A stretch of 64,000 bases of DNA from Chiua virens (GCA_019787685.1 JAHNUO010000004.1:1-64000); one strand, 5' to 3'; counted from the stretch's first letter, positions 1 through 12,633 are shown. Numbers and translations: made by a program. Notes: generated by a model from the letters alone, not told the origin.

Positions 1-241
1 CGTTGTCAACGCCTCCATGATACCCCAGACGCTTGTTCCACCGCGATCTATACTGGTGATGTAGATTCTTGGATGCACTCTTACTGTCTCTGTGTATATG
101 GTGGGGTATCAGTTAGTCTTGCGTATACCACATCTCTTGAAGATGGATACCATCTCTTGCCAAATAGATTTCGTGATGTGGTTGAGTAGTCAATTGGGGT
201 GCATTCCAAATCTGGTAGTTGACCGTAGACAAGCAAGACAT
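1..241. other. Left edge, no gene assigned
   Basis: I see no convincing coding signal here. Open frames run into the WDR24 first exon, so part of this stretch may be its 5' leader or additional N-terminal coding sequence. Confidence 0.4.
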
Positions 242-3200
242 ATGCAAGCGACGACGATCCAGAGACGCTCCTCAACATTCACAGCAGGGCCGCCACCACT
301 GCATTCATTCTCGGGTGATCTCTTCTCAGACTCGCGTTTTCATGGGTACCAGGGTCCAAGTCGGAACGTGCGCCTACCCCGCGCTACCACCAGCGCGGGC
401 GGTACTATCGCCAAAAACGAAGACGGCACCAAGTGTGTGGTTGCAGGAAGGGAATGTTCGTCCCATTTCTCGTTTTCGTGCGTTTGTCTTCTGACCAGGA
501 CGTCGAACAGCGCTGCGCATCCTCCGGTTGTTATATCCAGAAGATACCTCTGTTATGGAGCAAACCCCGGCTGTCGGGCGCGGTGGGCATCGTGTCGAGT
601 CGTCTAATAACATATGGGAAGGAAGTGGACTCAAGATTGAAAGTGCAAGCACCGACGTCGCATGGTGCAGCGGCAGTACGTGTTCCGTGCTTCGCGACTG
701 ACTTTGAGACCTGAGATTGCCAGCAGATTACAACAACAAGGTACTGACGAGCGCCAGGAATGGCGATCTCATCATGTGGGATTTGGACAAGCCTGGAAGT
801 ACCAAGTACGGTAGGTGTCCTTGACTGTCTGCTTTCATGACTGACATCCCTCGTCCGCTGTAGAACGCAAGACGAAGAATCACATTCGATCCATTCATAA
901 GTTGTCCTGCTCGTCTATAGTCCCGTATTATTGCATCACTGGCTCTGCGGATGGTGACATGCGCATCTGGGTACGTTTACGCTTTCCATGCCACCGTGTC
1001 GTGCTGATACCGTGTAGGATTTGCGGGATATGTCCCGCTCGGTGATGAAAATTCATCACCCCACTTCCGTTCGGTCTCTCGTTTTCTCGCCCTCTCTCTC
1101 TCATCCGTTGCAAGCTGTCGTGGGTCTCGACAATGGTTCCATATACCGCTGGGACTTGCAGATGGGCCAACGCGGTCAGTTGGATCGCTTACCCATGGCG
1201 CATACAAGCCCCATCTTAGCCCTGGATTGGTGCAGCACTGTCACGAACAAGGCTGCAGACAACGTACCAACCCAGATGGAACGATGTTGGATCGTCAGTG
1301 GCGGGCTCGATCATACAGTCAAGGTTCGTCGTTGTTATGCCCACGTTGCCCAGCCTGATCGTACAAAGATTTGGGATCTACTGGGGACTAACACGTCCTC
1401 GCACATCGTGAACAAGCCAAAGTATATTCTTCATCCTTCGTATCCAGTGCGACGTGTTCTTTGGCGGCCTGGATACCCATGTGAACTGGCGCTGGTGTCA
1501 AATGCAGAGTTTAGTGGTAGTGGCGGCGGCGGCGGCGGCGCGGAGCTCTTGGCGAGCCCTCGCCTACAGAACGCGACGCCCAACTTTATTTCGGCGGTTG
1601 CTCCAATTTCTCAATCAAAGAACGCGGAATGTAAATATGGATTAGCGGGCGAGACGGTCGAGATTTGGGACGTGCGCCGCGGGTGGATTGCCAAGTGGAC
1701 CGTTGACACGAGCGCGCCTGATGGTGGGGTGACAGGTATGCTCATTCGTGTCTCTCGCATTCATGATAGATTCATGCGTAAGTCCTACAGATGCCGTATT
1801 CCGTGATTCCCATGCACTTTTCGCTCAGCATGCGTCTGGGACGTTTACGCAAGTGGACCTGAGGTACTCGCATCCACCCATTGATGCGGTGCCAAGGGTT
1901 GCCTTGTCTTGGAATGCCGTGGATGGTGTGGATGGGGCGCTGGCATTCGTTGCCGATAAACGACGCAGGTGGGAGGTGCCTTACGACGATATGTGAGTTC
2001 GTTTCATTTTGTTCCTCTACGCTAATCGTGATATCTGTCGATAGTCACCCAGATCGGCGCTCGTTGTTGATTGATCGGAGGTCTAGATTGAAGAAACTAG
2101 GTGATAAGAGTCGTGTTCCATCTTTGCAGAACATGGGAATGTATGTTCGTGTTCCTCCATCGGAAGGTGCAGAGCCAGACGTGTTCGTGAGGCTTGCCAA
2201 GGGCTATGTTGTGCCAGAGGAGCCTGAAAAGAAGAAGGAAGTCTGTGCTTCGAATGCAGAGGTGAGTGCACACGACGGAACATTAGATGATTTGCTGAGA
2301 AACAGGGAACTGGCATCTTCATTCATTAGGTTGCCTTACAAGCAGGGAGCATACACGCTGCTCAGACATGGATCTTGTTGGGCTCACTTTTGGTGGACAT
2401 TGTGCCGGAATCAGTTACCACTTCGTTACCAGCCAAAGTGGACCACCTTCCGCTCGTTCATTCAGCTTCCACGCCGGGTGTTCTTTCAAATGAAGGCGCA
2501 AAAGCGCATAGCCCTGGCCCTGTCTCCAAACCAGCGTCTTACCGTGCCTTGTCCGCTGATTCTGCCGCCGTATCACCTCTCCACTCCCCATCTCAATCAC
2601 GTATTGGCCACTATCATAATCACGCACAAGCATCACGTTCAGCATCCGTGAGCGGTACCAGTCCAGTGAAACCAACATCAAACGAGGACCACAAACATGT
2701 ACGACATCGTCCCGAGATCCACCCACCTCTCACCAAACCGCCGCCCAACTCGCGTAATTTGACTCCTGTGTCCTCAGCGTCGTCATCGCCACGTCAAGTC
2801 CCTGTTTCCCTACCACCCACTCCAGCTCTTCCACCCACCACCACGATGACGCCAACCACGGCTGGCCAGAGACGGCCCTCCATCCTGGTCTCGACGGCAT
2901 CGCTCGTTCATTCACACGTTCGGCGGCCCTCTATCTATAGTCGCGTGGCGAGTGCTCATAGCGAGAGCCCCAGCGCGGCCAGTGTGAGCGACAAGAGCCT
3001 CCGCCACGTCGGCGAAGGTGCGCTCGACGACTCCGATTCGTCGGACAGCGCCATAAGCGACAGCGTCGCAGACAGCCACACGAACGAGGATCACACCGAT
3101 ATCGTGTTTATGTCCAAACCGATCTTGGCCAAGTCGCGGAGTTTGAGCGCGGGGCGCGTGGGACCTGCCCATCCGAGTCCGTTATCGCGGCTTGCGGTGC

Positions 3201-4612
3201 AGCAGCAATGGACGGAGACGGAGGACGAGGACGAGGATGAGGGGACGCCGCCCGTACCTGTGCCCGTGTCGATGTTAGGGCGTCGCGCGGAGGACGACGA
3301 TGGGAGTCCGTCCCCGGTGTCGTCGGATTCGGACGGCGAGCGGAGCGAGGAGTCGGAGGAAGAGGTACGGCGAAGGCATAAGGCAATGCGGACCAAGTCG
3401 CGGTCGCGGTCACGCAAGGGGTCGGTGCATGCCAGAAGGATGAAGAGCCAAATCCAGAGTTCGATGGTGGCGTCGCTCGCGGCGCCGTTGGTGTCGCCTG
3501 CCAGTGTGAGGTCGTCGCCGAGAGAGGTGCCGGCGGGGTCACCGACACGTGGAGGGATAGGGCGGAAGGGGAGTCAGAGTAGTATTCAGACGGTCATTGC
3601 GGCTTCAATGCGTGAACAGGAGAACGAGCTGGTGGAATCGGGTAGGGAGGTGGTGAGCGAGAAGGAGCCTGTAATGTGGGCGGAGATGAGTCTTCAACGC
3701 AGGGTGGAGGTCGTGGAGGAGGAACGTCAATTACGGGAAGCGGGTTGGCGCGCGCTGAGAGAGGCATTGGAGGGGTATGCGGACGAGGTAGGCTGTTTGT
3801 TTCGTTTTGAGAACTTGTTAACAGACAACAATCAGGGTGACATACAGATGTGTGCGATGCTCGCACTCGTGGCTCCCGAGGAGCTCCAACTGAACTTGGG
3901 TCGTACGATCCAATTCGTGGAGGCCTATGTCGGTAAGTTGGTAACACAGATGTCGTTTATTGAAGATCTGAGCCGATAATGCCAGACATGCTGGTGCGCC
4001 ATCGACTCCACACGTGTGCAGCATACCTACGCAAGTATTCCCGCGTGGAGGACGTGCAAAAGACGACCCGAGTACGTTTTCCCGTCCATATCCACGAGTG
4101 GCTTTCTCACACGCAACGAAACAGCTGGAGACAGTCATTTACACGGCGTGTCGAAAGTGTCGAAAACCTGTGGTCGCGGTTCGTTCGAGAAACCCGTCTA
4201 TCAGAGCGACGCATGCAATATGTGCCACGTGCAAGCAAGCTGTGGCGAGATGTGCTATTTGGTGCGTGATTCTTTAATAGATAGGAGGCGAGGATGCTTA
4301 TCAGCCAAAAAAAGTCACCTTCCCGTCCGCACCCTCCTTTTTCGGTGTTCTGTGTGTTCGCATGGTGGTCACCAGGATTGTTACAGACGGTACTATATGG
4401 CACGGCCGATGGTGGAGCTTGCGGCGCCTCTGATGACACGGGGACGACAGCTGCAGAGGGAAAGAGAGCAGGATGGCGAGAACGAAACGGAGGGATCGAG
4501 GGGCACGAGCGAGAAAGCACGAGAAAGGGGATTTGCTGGACATCCTTGTGCGGCTGGATGTGGGCATTTTTGCTGGGCGGCTGTTTGTCAGAGGAGTGAC
4601 GACGAAGAATAG
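242..4612 (+). CDS. RTC1: WDR24/Rtc1 homologue, SEACAT (GATOR2) subunit with WD40 and RING
   Basis: Spliced gene of about a dozen exons. In known relatives this protein belongs to the vacuole/lysosome-associated SEACAT/GATOR2 complex, which promotes TORC1 signalling in response to amino acids. Family marks seen: AKNEDGTKCVVAG followed, after an intron ending near 515, by GRESLRILRL; then EGSGLKIESASTDVAWC, a string of WD40 blades (NGDLIMWDL, GSADGDMRIWDLRD, TVKIWDLL, VEIWDVRR) up to about 1990, and a long Ser/Pro/acidic linker (about 2400-3650). The tail matches the WDR24 end: GDIQMCAMLALV, then paired cysteines (CRKCRKPVV, CATCKQAV, CSVCSHGGH) and PCAAGCGHFC, a C-terminal RING-like zinc domain. 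Introns are about 45-60 bp with GT-AG ends. A Gly run (GGC repeats) sits near 1525. The start is the in-frame ATG at 242; earlier in-frame ATGs exist from 92, so the N-terminus is uncertain. Stop at 4610-4612. Confidence 0.9.
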
Positions 4613-4751
4613 TTTGTGGTGATAGACTGTAAGTATTTCAAGTTGTAGTTAAATCAAGATGTGTGCCTGCATGCATATAGCTCGAGGGACCCACTTTTTT
4701 CTGATAATAACCAGGTACTGTACAAGCGTACCTCGCAAAGTCTGTCTATCC

Positions 4752-5498
4752 TTAGTCGACCCAACTCCTGGGTTCCTTGAGTATTCTCACCATTTGTGCT
4801 TCTTCCGTGTCCTGGTCCTCGGCTCCGAGTTCACTGCGATACTCCCACCTCGCTTCCAAAAGCATCGACAGCAACACGTTCTCAACGGGTGCAGTCAGCC
4901 CGAACCTGGTTCCGGGTAAATTCCACCGCACGTCCACGACGAAGCAGCTGCCAACGTCTCTCAGAAGGGCTTCATGCATATGCCACTCCAAAAGACGGTA
5001 AAAAACGATCCCCAAGCGACCTGACGAGACCAAACAAGGACGCCTGCTCGCTCAACCGTATGATGGTCGTCTCGGACGCTTGCGCCTGTGCACGTAGCAA
5101 CGCACGCATCGTGTCGGTATCTAAACCATCGAACCGGATCCCGCCGATCCCGCGGTGTTCGTGTCGGTGTGGGATGAAGAGGTAGTCGTCACGGGGTGGG
5201 TAGACGGAAAGAGCGGATTGGGCGTCGCAGGCGGCCTTGAGAGTGGTGTGGAAGTGACGAAAGTCGGGTTAGTCGACGTAGGCGAGTGGCCATGTGAGGA
5301 CGGTGGGTAGGTCGGCGTCGGAGGGAGAGGGAGCGTCGAGGACTTCAAAGTAGCGGTTTCTTGGGATGCGGGTGAAGGATGACGCTAATGCCGGAGACTG
5401 TTGTCAATGTGTTTGAGGGTTGCGTGGGCTGTCTTGACGACGATCGTCTCTTGAAGCTGGCTAATGTAGTCAGACATGCGATCGCGCATCGCATCCAT
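4752..5498 (-). pseudogene. HEM13: Decayed coproporphyrinogen III oxidase
   Basis: Pieces of an oxygen-dependent coproporphyrinogen III oxidase (haem synthesis, oxidative decarboxylation of coproporphyrinogen) lie in order on the minus strand but in different frames. Seen: an N-terminal MSDYISQLQETIV near 5477, GISVILHP and NRYFEVLDAP, then HFHTTLKAACDAQ, DDYLFIPHRHEHRGIGGIRF, and finally a C-terminal block with TRFGLTAPVENVLLSM and ARWEY, ending near KEPRSWVD at 4752. A stop codon interrupts just before DFRHFH, at least two frame changes occur, and the central part that normally carries the conserved catalytic region is missing. The remaining parts cannot be joined by plausible introns, so I read this as a pseudogene. 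It lies tail-away from the YAE1 gene. A functional copy would be expected elsewhere in the genome. Confidence 0.82.
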
Positions 5499-5632
5499 CT
5501 ACAATTCAGGCCCTGATCTAGTGAAGCCGTGTTATCTTTGGAAGGTTCCCACTGATATTGCTTGAACAGGAATTGCCACGCTTTTTTCTAGCGACTGACA
5601 TCGATCACATCGATCACACTCGACAGCGACAA

Positions 5633-6194
5633 ATGGACAATGATTCACCATGGGAAGAGGACCCCAAGGTAGATCACGTCCCAGAAGCTGAGTGGACAAA
5701 GATCACCTCGGAATTCACCAACGTGCGTTGCAATCCCTTGGTATTGTACCAGCATTCACGTCTTCTCGTAGACGGGCTACAGAGAGGGCATCATCGCAGG
5801 AAAAGAAGCCTTTTTGCAGGCAGGGTTTGACGCAGGGTTTGCCGATGTAGGTGTACCTCTTGGCCGAGAGCTGGGAAAGCTCCGTGGAGTAGCTGCTGCA
5901 ATCGGGTCCTTCTTGAACTCGCAGAATCCGAATTCATTAGACCTCGAGGAACTCCATGCCATATCCGCTATCCTCTCCACGATACACTTCTCCGATATCG
6001 TACCCCCTGATCTTGAAGCTGAACAGCATGCCAAGGAGCATCTTGGCGTCGACGAGCTTGCGACCGTTGAACATACGGAGTCAATGGAAGCAGAAATGGA
6101 GTCGCAGAAAAAACGGGCGACAGAGGACGTCGCTAATGCGAAAGAGAGACTAGCCTTGCTCAGCGTCAAGCTCGCCCTGCCTGTCCTGGTTTAA
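5633..6194 (+). CDS. YAE1: Yae1-family protein (Fe-S maturation of Rli1/ABCE1)
   Basis: Two exons (5633-5722 and 5772-6194) joined over a 49-bp GT-AG intron. The start ATG at 5633 opens MDNDSPWEEDP. Across the junction the protein reads GYREGIIAGKEAFLQAGFDAG, followed by a second Gly-rich helix segment (GVPLGRELGKLRG); this GYxxG...Q.GFD.GF pattern is the Yae1 domain. In yeast, Yae1 with Lto1 is an adaptor that brings the cytosolic iron-sulfur assembly machinery to the ribosome-recycling ATPase Rli1. The C-terminal half is a charged helix (residues about 90-170) with no further recognised motif. Length of about 170 aa fits fungal Yae1 proteins. Confidence 0.88.
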
Positions 6195-7104
6195 GATATT
6201 GGCTATCAGTACGATTATCTCGCAACCATGCGCGCATACTTCTCACGTCCCGTTACAGCCGGAGTTCACATCGTCAACTGACTCCGTCACCATGCGTACA
6301 TATCGTATGGACGAACACATCATTCTCTCTCTCATCAGACCACCGCATGCTCATACTTCATTCAAGAGTAGCGTTTGCATTCTACCGTCTGGCAAAGGTG
6401 CGCTCCTGTGGCCCGGAACTATGTTGGTGGCGCCACTGCTTCCCGCGTGACTTGCTCTAAATAGAAGGGATCACCAGAACGTGGCGGAAACTTTGTAGTC
6501 CATAAGTAATGTGCTGGATCGATCTTCACTATCTGGTGCTCCTGACTTATCGCACTTCAGCTTCCCACCCGAGTCTACCCGTGATTGGTAGTGAGAATAT
6601 ACACCGCTTTCCAGCGGCGCTTTTAAACGCTCGCGTCTGTCTTTATATATCTCGCCCTTTGAGTGTACCTTTCTTTCTGTTTCAGCGGTCGAGCCGCAGT
6701 ATGCTCACGTGGACTCCCGTGAGTAGCATTACCAAATTCTCTTGATGAAGGAACATTGCACTTTGAGTCCGTCATCACACCTTCTTACCATATGGCTGGA
6801 GAGTATGATGACGACTAATTTTTCTTATCTTGGTTCTCCGACGGCCTGCTTCCGGGACCGCACCACCTGTTTGCACTCACATGCTACGTCCATACCAAAG
6901 AAATCGTTCCTCGCTCCGGTGCAGGTCACTCGCCCCGAGTCTCGTGCGCGTTCTCAGCTCCCGTTCAAAGTGTTCCTGATTTCCATGAGGTCAACAGACC
7001 AATACCAGCTGGACCGAAGCTGGACCCATGGTATTTAATCCCGTACGAGGAGCAGCTACTCTCGCAGCTCCTCTGTACCTCTTCCTGAGTCTTACTTCGC
7101 AACC
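6195..7104. other. Intergenic / GH18 promoter region
   Basis: No gene supported. A TATA-like stretch lies around 7031-7040 (gtatttaatc), about 70 bp upstream of the chitinase ATG. Another AT-rich box (tttatatat) occurs near 6641. Confidence 0.4.
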
Positions 7105-9051
7105 ATGGTATCTCTTCTCTTCAGCGTGACTGCATCCATCTTCCTCAGTTCCTTATTCGGAACATTGCAAGCGGTTCCTTTGGCCGAAAAGCTTCGTCGG
7201 CTAAGTCCCCCCGCTCGGGACCTCTTAAAGAGATCGACACCTGCTGCGCCACACTTTTTGGCCTACAATGACAAGTGGCTGAACCCGTTACCGTCCGCGT
7301 CACAGCTCCAGGTTCGTCTCATTGACACATTTGTGCGATAACCTACCAATGTTGATGCGCATACCCAACAGGGGTTTAACGTCTTGCAAGTGTCCCTCAG
7401 ATAGTTCCCGGTGGCGTCTCTGACATGTCTCCAGTGCCCTCACCTTTTTATTGTCCTCGGGCTCCGTCGACGAGGCTCAGAATTGGCAGGAACTTACTGC
7501 TTCCCAGCGTTCTTCCTATTTGTCGGAATATAGTGCTGCCGGTATCTCCCTGATTGTTTCCGCTTTCGGGTCCACCGAGACTCCGACATCATCGGGGTAC
7601 AACGCAGTGACGACTGCTAACACCATGGCCGCTTGGGTCATCGAATACGGTGTCAATGGTATCGATGTCGACTATGAGGTGAAATCTCTCAGGGTTCTTT
7701 CATGCTCGTCGTCGCTTATTGGATGTTGGGAATAGGACTTTACCGCGTTCAATAGTGGAGGAGGTGATGCCGAGACGTGGCTCATTAGCTTCACCCAGCA
7801 ACTCCGCACACAGCTTCCCCAGGGAGAGTATATCCTCACTCATGCCCGTGAGTCGGTTCTCGACGATTAGATTGATAAGATCTGACATGTGCCTCATAGC
7901 TGTGGCGCCTTGGTGAGCGCAATCTCCGATTTGTCCCAGGATCGATAAGCTGAATGGGAATAAGGTTCTCTCCCTCCATGTGGACCGGAGGAGGATACCT
8001 CGCGGTCGACCAGAGCGTTGGTTCCATGATCGACTGGGTGAGTAATGTCAATTTCCATGTCCAAGGAATTGACTGACTATTCCTGCAGTACAACGTCCAA
8101 GTATGTGTCATGATTGCTTCTGTAGACGATGATCATTGATTCACGGGGCGATCTCTCAGTTCTATAACCGTGAGCAATCTCATTAGGCAATTCCTAACCG
8201 GAAATTTAACCACCTTTTTTTCCCTCGATTACAGAAGGAGCAACGGAATACACGACCTGTGCAGGACTGTTGACGGCTTCTTCGTCCGCGTGGCCTGAAA
8301 CGGCGCTATTCCAGATCGCCGCCAACGGCGTGTCGCTCGACAAACTCGTCATCGGTAAGCCTGGAACGAGTTCGGACGCCAGCAACGGCTACATTGATCC
8401 ATCCACGCTCGCGACCTGCGTGGCCCAGGCTGCTGGACAAGGCTGGGGTAAGCCGCACATTCTCATCTCCAAAACCTGCACCCTGACGCACTGTAGATGC
8501 CGGTGTGATGGTCTGGCAAGTGAGTCGCCTGCTTCTGTTGTCGACATGCGATTGATGTACGGTAGTACCCTGATGCGACGTCGTCTTGGATCGAGACGGT
8601 CCGCGGGAATACCTGGCCTGTCTCTGGCACCCCAGCACCGGCCACGACGACAGCCCCGACGACGACAACGGCACCGACCGGGACGACCACGACGAGCTCT
8701 GCGTCGCCCACGACGACGTCTTCTGGGGGAAGCTGCTCAGGTGTGGCTGCTTGGGCGAACAATGTTGCCGTGAGTCGATGCACCGTACGCGCTCGTGTCA
8801 TGTAGATGGACTCAATCCGCTTCATCCTAGTACACGAGCGGAGAGCAAGTCACGTATGGGTGAGTGCATGTTCGGCGTTGGACGCCGAGGATGCTGACTA
8901 CGGATGCAGTGGCGATCTCTGGACGGCGAACCAATGGAACCAGGCAGAGACGCCGGGAGGTGAGCGGCTTTGCTTTGGACGGTTGGTTGAGTGATTCTAA
9001 CATGACACCCAAGGCCCATCTGGTGCCTGGACCCTCGACAGTGCCTGCTAA
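7105..9051 (+). CDS. Secreted GH18 chitinase with C-terminal CBM5/12-type chitin-binding domain
   Basis: Multi-exon gene. The N-terminus (MVSLLFSVTASIFLSSLFGT) is a signal peptide, followed by a short pro-like segment. The GH18 barrel is supported by the strand-4 catalytic motif YGVNGIDVDYE, whose final Glu is the expected acid/base, by SLIVSAFGSTE upstream, and by MIDWYNVQFYNQ and DAGVMVWQYPD downstream. A Thr/Ser/Pro linker (about 8640-8740) leads to a C-terminal module reading SGEQVTYGDDLWTANQWNQ with PGG...W and flanking Cys residues, which is a CBM5/12 chitin-binding fold. The enzyme should hydrolyse beta-1,4-GlcNAc polymers outside the cell, in wall remodelling or nutrition. Introns are about 45-70 bp; exon 2 is tiny (GFNVLQ). 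The stop is at 9049-9051 after DSAC. Confidence 0.9.
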
Positions 9052-9636
9052 ATAGCAAGGCCCGCGTCCGACATTGGGCGAGAATGAACGACACGACGTT
9101 TGTGTGATGATATACGATCAAGGTTAGGTGAAAGTTTTGCTATGTATTATCTCCTGTATATGCTTTCGTTTGATGTATTCGTATCTTGTGGAATGGTATG
9201 ATTCGGTGTCCGTGGTCTTTGAATGCAGGCGGTGAAGGTGATCAAAGGGAAGTCAGTGACCCATCTGATCCGTGTCGACTTGACGCGAACCTCGGTCGCT
9301 GGATCGTGCAAGCATTTCCATAACGAGTCAGAGGGAATACCTTGCTATCGAGAACTTCCTGGACACGACACGCAATCGTAGCTATCACGCATGCACTGGT
9401 TGGTAAACATAGACGTTCCATTTCGTCTGTATTCTCCATACTGATATCCTATTGTAAGTGAACATGAACGTTTCGTCAAACCGCGCCACGTTTGCAACTT
9501 CCTGACTGCCAGCAGAGGAGGAGCTATATAATACCATCGAATCAGTGGCGGCAGGATCGGCTCGTTGATTTGTCACACACCCTTAAGACACGTATAAACC
9601 GTTCGCCGGCTGGATCACCGCGTCGACGATGGCAGA
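9052..9636. other. 3' flanks of GH18 and repeat-precursor genes
   Basis: Convergent intergenic region between the chitinase and the DHGPE repeat gene. No coding signal seen. Confidence 0.4.
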
Positions 9637-10447
9637 TTAGGGCCAGTTGTCGCCCTGGCCATCGCCGGGGGCATACACGCTCGACCTTTTGTTGACGTTA
9701 CCATGAAGTTGCTGTGCCAGGCTGTCCAAACTGTATTCGATTACATCGTGAGCGCGTCTCTTCTGCGTAGTTAGGAAAGAAACTCACGCATTGAGAAGGT
9801 CGGGATCCATGGATTCCCTTCTGCTCAATGCATTCCACTCGCCCATGTCAGGTGGGATCTCAGGTCCGTGATCAACAGTGATAGGCAGGGTGAAAGATCT
9901 CCGGTCTAAAGGAAGTTTTTGGATGGGAAAGTTAACAATTTCAGGTCCATGATCAAAGGAAGGAGGCAGTTTCAAAGATCTCCTGTGCATAGAAAGTGAT
10001 GAACTTCTATTCCATTCTCGAAGCTATATGAGGCAGAAGCTCACTCGTCAAGGTCAGGGTCTATGAACCCCCTTCCGTTCAATGCACCAAAAACTGCAGC
10101 CAACTTGTGATAGTCAGGTGGCGTTTCAGGCCCATGGTCAAAGGTAGGAGCCGGCGTCCAAGATCTCCTGTTCACAGGAAAGTTATTAAATTCTGGTCCA
10201 TTATCATGAAGCTATATGAGGTAGAAGCTCACTCATTAAAGAGTTCCGGGCCCATGACCTCCCTTCGGCTCAATGAACCCAAGACTGCGTTCAATTCACC
10301 AAAATCAGGTGGTGATTCGGGTCCATGATCGCGAGTCCAAGAGCTCTTGTCCGTCGAACTGCGTCCCGAAGTGGGTGTGGGGACGGACATGACCGGTGCG
10401 ACAGCAGCGGCCAGGAAAGACGCGATAAGTACAGCACGCGAATACAT
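9637..10447 (-). CDS. Secreted repeat precursor with four DHGPE repeats and dibasic (Kex2-like) sites
   Basis: Hand-spliced model of four exons, about 224 aa, start ATG 10447, stop 9637-9639. Residues 1-21 form a signal peptide (MYSRAVLIASFLAAAVAPVM). DHGPE then occurs four times (about residues 40, 90, 139 and 166), usually followed by a short spacer and PPD. Dibasic pairs that Kex2 could cut fall between repeats: RR at about 61, 80, 129, 156 and 183, and KR at 208. The last exon adds a tail reading KR then SSVYAPGDGQGDNWP. Two inter-RR segments (131-155 and 158-182) are both 25 residues. The first two introns begin with nearly the same sequence (gtgagcttct.cctcatatag), so exon-plus-intron duplication built the gene. 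I do not recognise the core peptide. The design matches fungal Kex2-processed repeat proteins, the class that includes pheromone and dikaritin RiPP precursors. No UstY-like enzyme gene is nearby. Confidence 0.72.
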
Positions 10448-12633
10448 TTTGCAAACTTGAAGTCGTGAAAGTCAGCGGAAGGAATGGATCAACGAAAGCG
10501 GTAGGTAGGGTATCAGGCCGTTCAACGGGAAGCTGATGATAGTCGGAGAATACAGAAAAGGCTGGCGGAAAGAGATTGATGAGAACGCCAAACATGTGGA
10601 CGTGGGCACTTACTAGCCAGTACCTGTGAGCCGATCGAAATGGAAGAAGGCTGATGAAACAGGAGAAAAAAGTCTGGTTTTATACGTTTGTGTGAGCATC
10701 GATTGAATAACCTCTTCTCACAAGTGATCAATTCCATCAGACAAATCACGGCCGTAGACGATGGATGTGTGACCACTCCTTGGATCTAGTCTGTTCTCCT
10801 GGAATCGTGACGGACTCGGGTTAGCGGCGTCGAGATCATTGATGGTAGCTATCAAGCACACCAAACGTTAGCAGATCTAAGGGGTGTCGCACAGAAGCTG
10901 GATCAATCGTCACCAGGACAAGTTTGATAATTCCGAGGCATGCGACTCCGAGTCGGTAAGTAAGGACCAATATTCCCACGTAGTCTCGATCGCGTCATGA
11001 TGCGACCCCGCACCGGACAAGCCGTCAACTTCTTCAAGCCACGTCGGGGCACAACGACGTTGCAAGCACTGGCAATTCTTCGCTCATTCGAGGCACGTAG
11101 CAGCTACGATCCATGTATCTCTTGAATCCCCAGAGTTCGCAACCATGGAAGCTCATAGCCTTTTCGCGAACATGTGGCAACTTGGTCAACGGAGTTGTTC
11201 TTCAGGATCTTTGAAAGCGCTCGGTGACAGTTACATGGGAAAAAAAGGAAAATTATGAACGTGGTATGTATGATCATCCCCCAACGTCAAACGCGCTTCT
11301 CATGGCAGTCGTCAAGTGACTTTAGAACCATGCGCACCTACCATGTGTATTGAACTCGAGTGTCAACTTTGTCCGTTCCAAGGTAAGGATCCATACCATG
11401 CTTTATTATCTTCGAGGGCTAGGCTTTCTTGACGCTTTCCATGACCTGCAGCTAGAAGTATTTCCCATAATTACTTCTGAGTTCGCCATGTCTTTCGGCG
11501 GCTTTCTCCCGAGTTTCTGAAGTAGTCGAGCCGAAGTATTGCTCGTGTGGCTCGGATCGCCGAACGTCGGGTTCGGATGACGATTTCAAGTGTGTTAATT
11601 CCAACTTCTGCATTTCGTCCCTGCATATCCCGACTCTCTGACACTCTACTGCTGGAACAGTAACGGTGTATGCATCCACCCTGTACCAGCTCCATTACAA
11701 GACTATCATATTTCGCCCAAAAATAGACTTTTTGGACAACTTTGTACCTCTAAACCATTTTCATTTCCTTGAAGTTCGAACGAGGGATGTCCACTCGAAT
11801 CATTATACTCAAGGACACCGCGAGGTAACTATGACAGGTTCGTTATTTTAGTGGGGCAATGCTAACATCATCCTGAGATTTTTCTGGTACACCGGCCTTT
11901 AGCGATGTACAAGATGTAAAACTCTTCGAAGGCCGAGTTGGAATGACAAACGAAGATAGCTTGGATGTATACCCCATGTCAAGTTCGTGAATGATAACGT
12001 GTTATTGGGGAGGAGTTTAGTGTTCGTGATCGAGATTGACCGTGACCGACGCACTGCTCCGTACGTCCGTGCTATTGCCTCGATCGTCACCACGAACCTG
12101 AACCTGTGACAGGGGTCGCACGTGACACGGCGTGAAGCGGGGGGAGGTGCGGAATCCGATAGTTCCCTTAACGTCGCTACTACCTAGTGGCACGGCACTG
12201 GCACTTGATCCCCTTCCACCCGTATCCGGAACCAATACTCCATGAAAAGCTATTACGAGTTGATTCATCTTTGTGAGCATCATCATCTTGTTTTGGCCGG
12301 TCGATGGTCTCTACAGTTTCGGTGCACAAGCCAATCCAACCACTATTTCTCTCATCTCATTCATGAGGGTTGCGCGAGGTCTGCTTATCAAAGGTAAGGA
12401 TCTTTTCGGATCATCACGGATGTTATGTCATTCAACGGATCTGATGGAGATGTATACTAATAGTGTGAGTACTATGGTGTTTGCCTCAATTTGCTCCAAA
12501 GGTCTCTTTTATGATGGGCTATGGGTTTCAGATATCTTAAAATCGTTGGACACGCTGGTGCTCCATTTTACCGCTGCTTGCCACCTATCATCCACTCCCT
12601 TGTCTGGGGCTTGCGCGTCACTCGTCGTGAAAT
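10448..12633. other. 2.2-kb stretch without a supported gene
   Basis: Only short open frames with no family resemblance and no consistent splice chain on either strand. Homopolymer and AT-rich patches occur (for example near 11240). It holds the presumed promoters of the repeat precursor (left) and the membrane protein (right). Confidence 0.4.

Noticed and set aside
3108..3548. Minus-strand Pro/Thr-rich frames opposite WDR24
   Set aside because: Shadows of the GC-rich linker; the plus-strand gene explains the region.
9784..10447. Three separate small proteins on the minus strand
   Set aside because: Phase-consistent introns join them into one precursor, and only the first piece has a signal peptide.
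11452..11695. Minus-strand frames at 11.45-11.7 kb
   Set aside because: Short, overlapping in two frames, no family resemblance and no splice partners.
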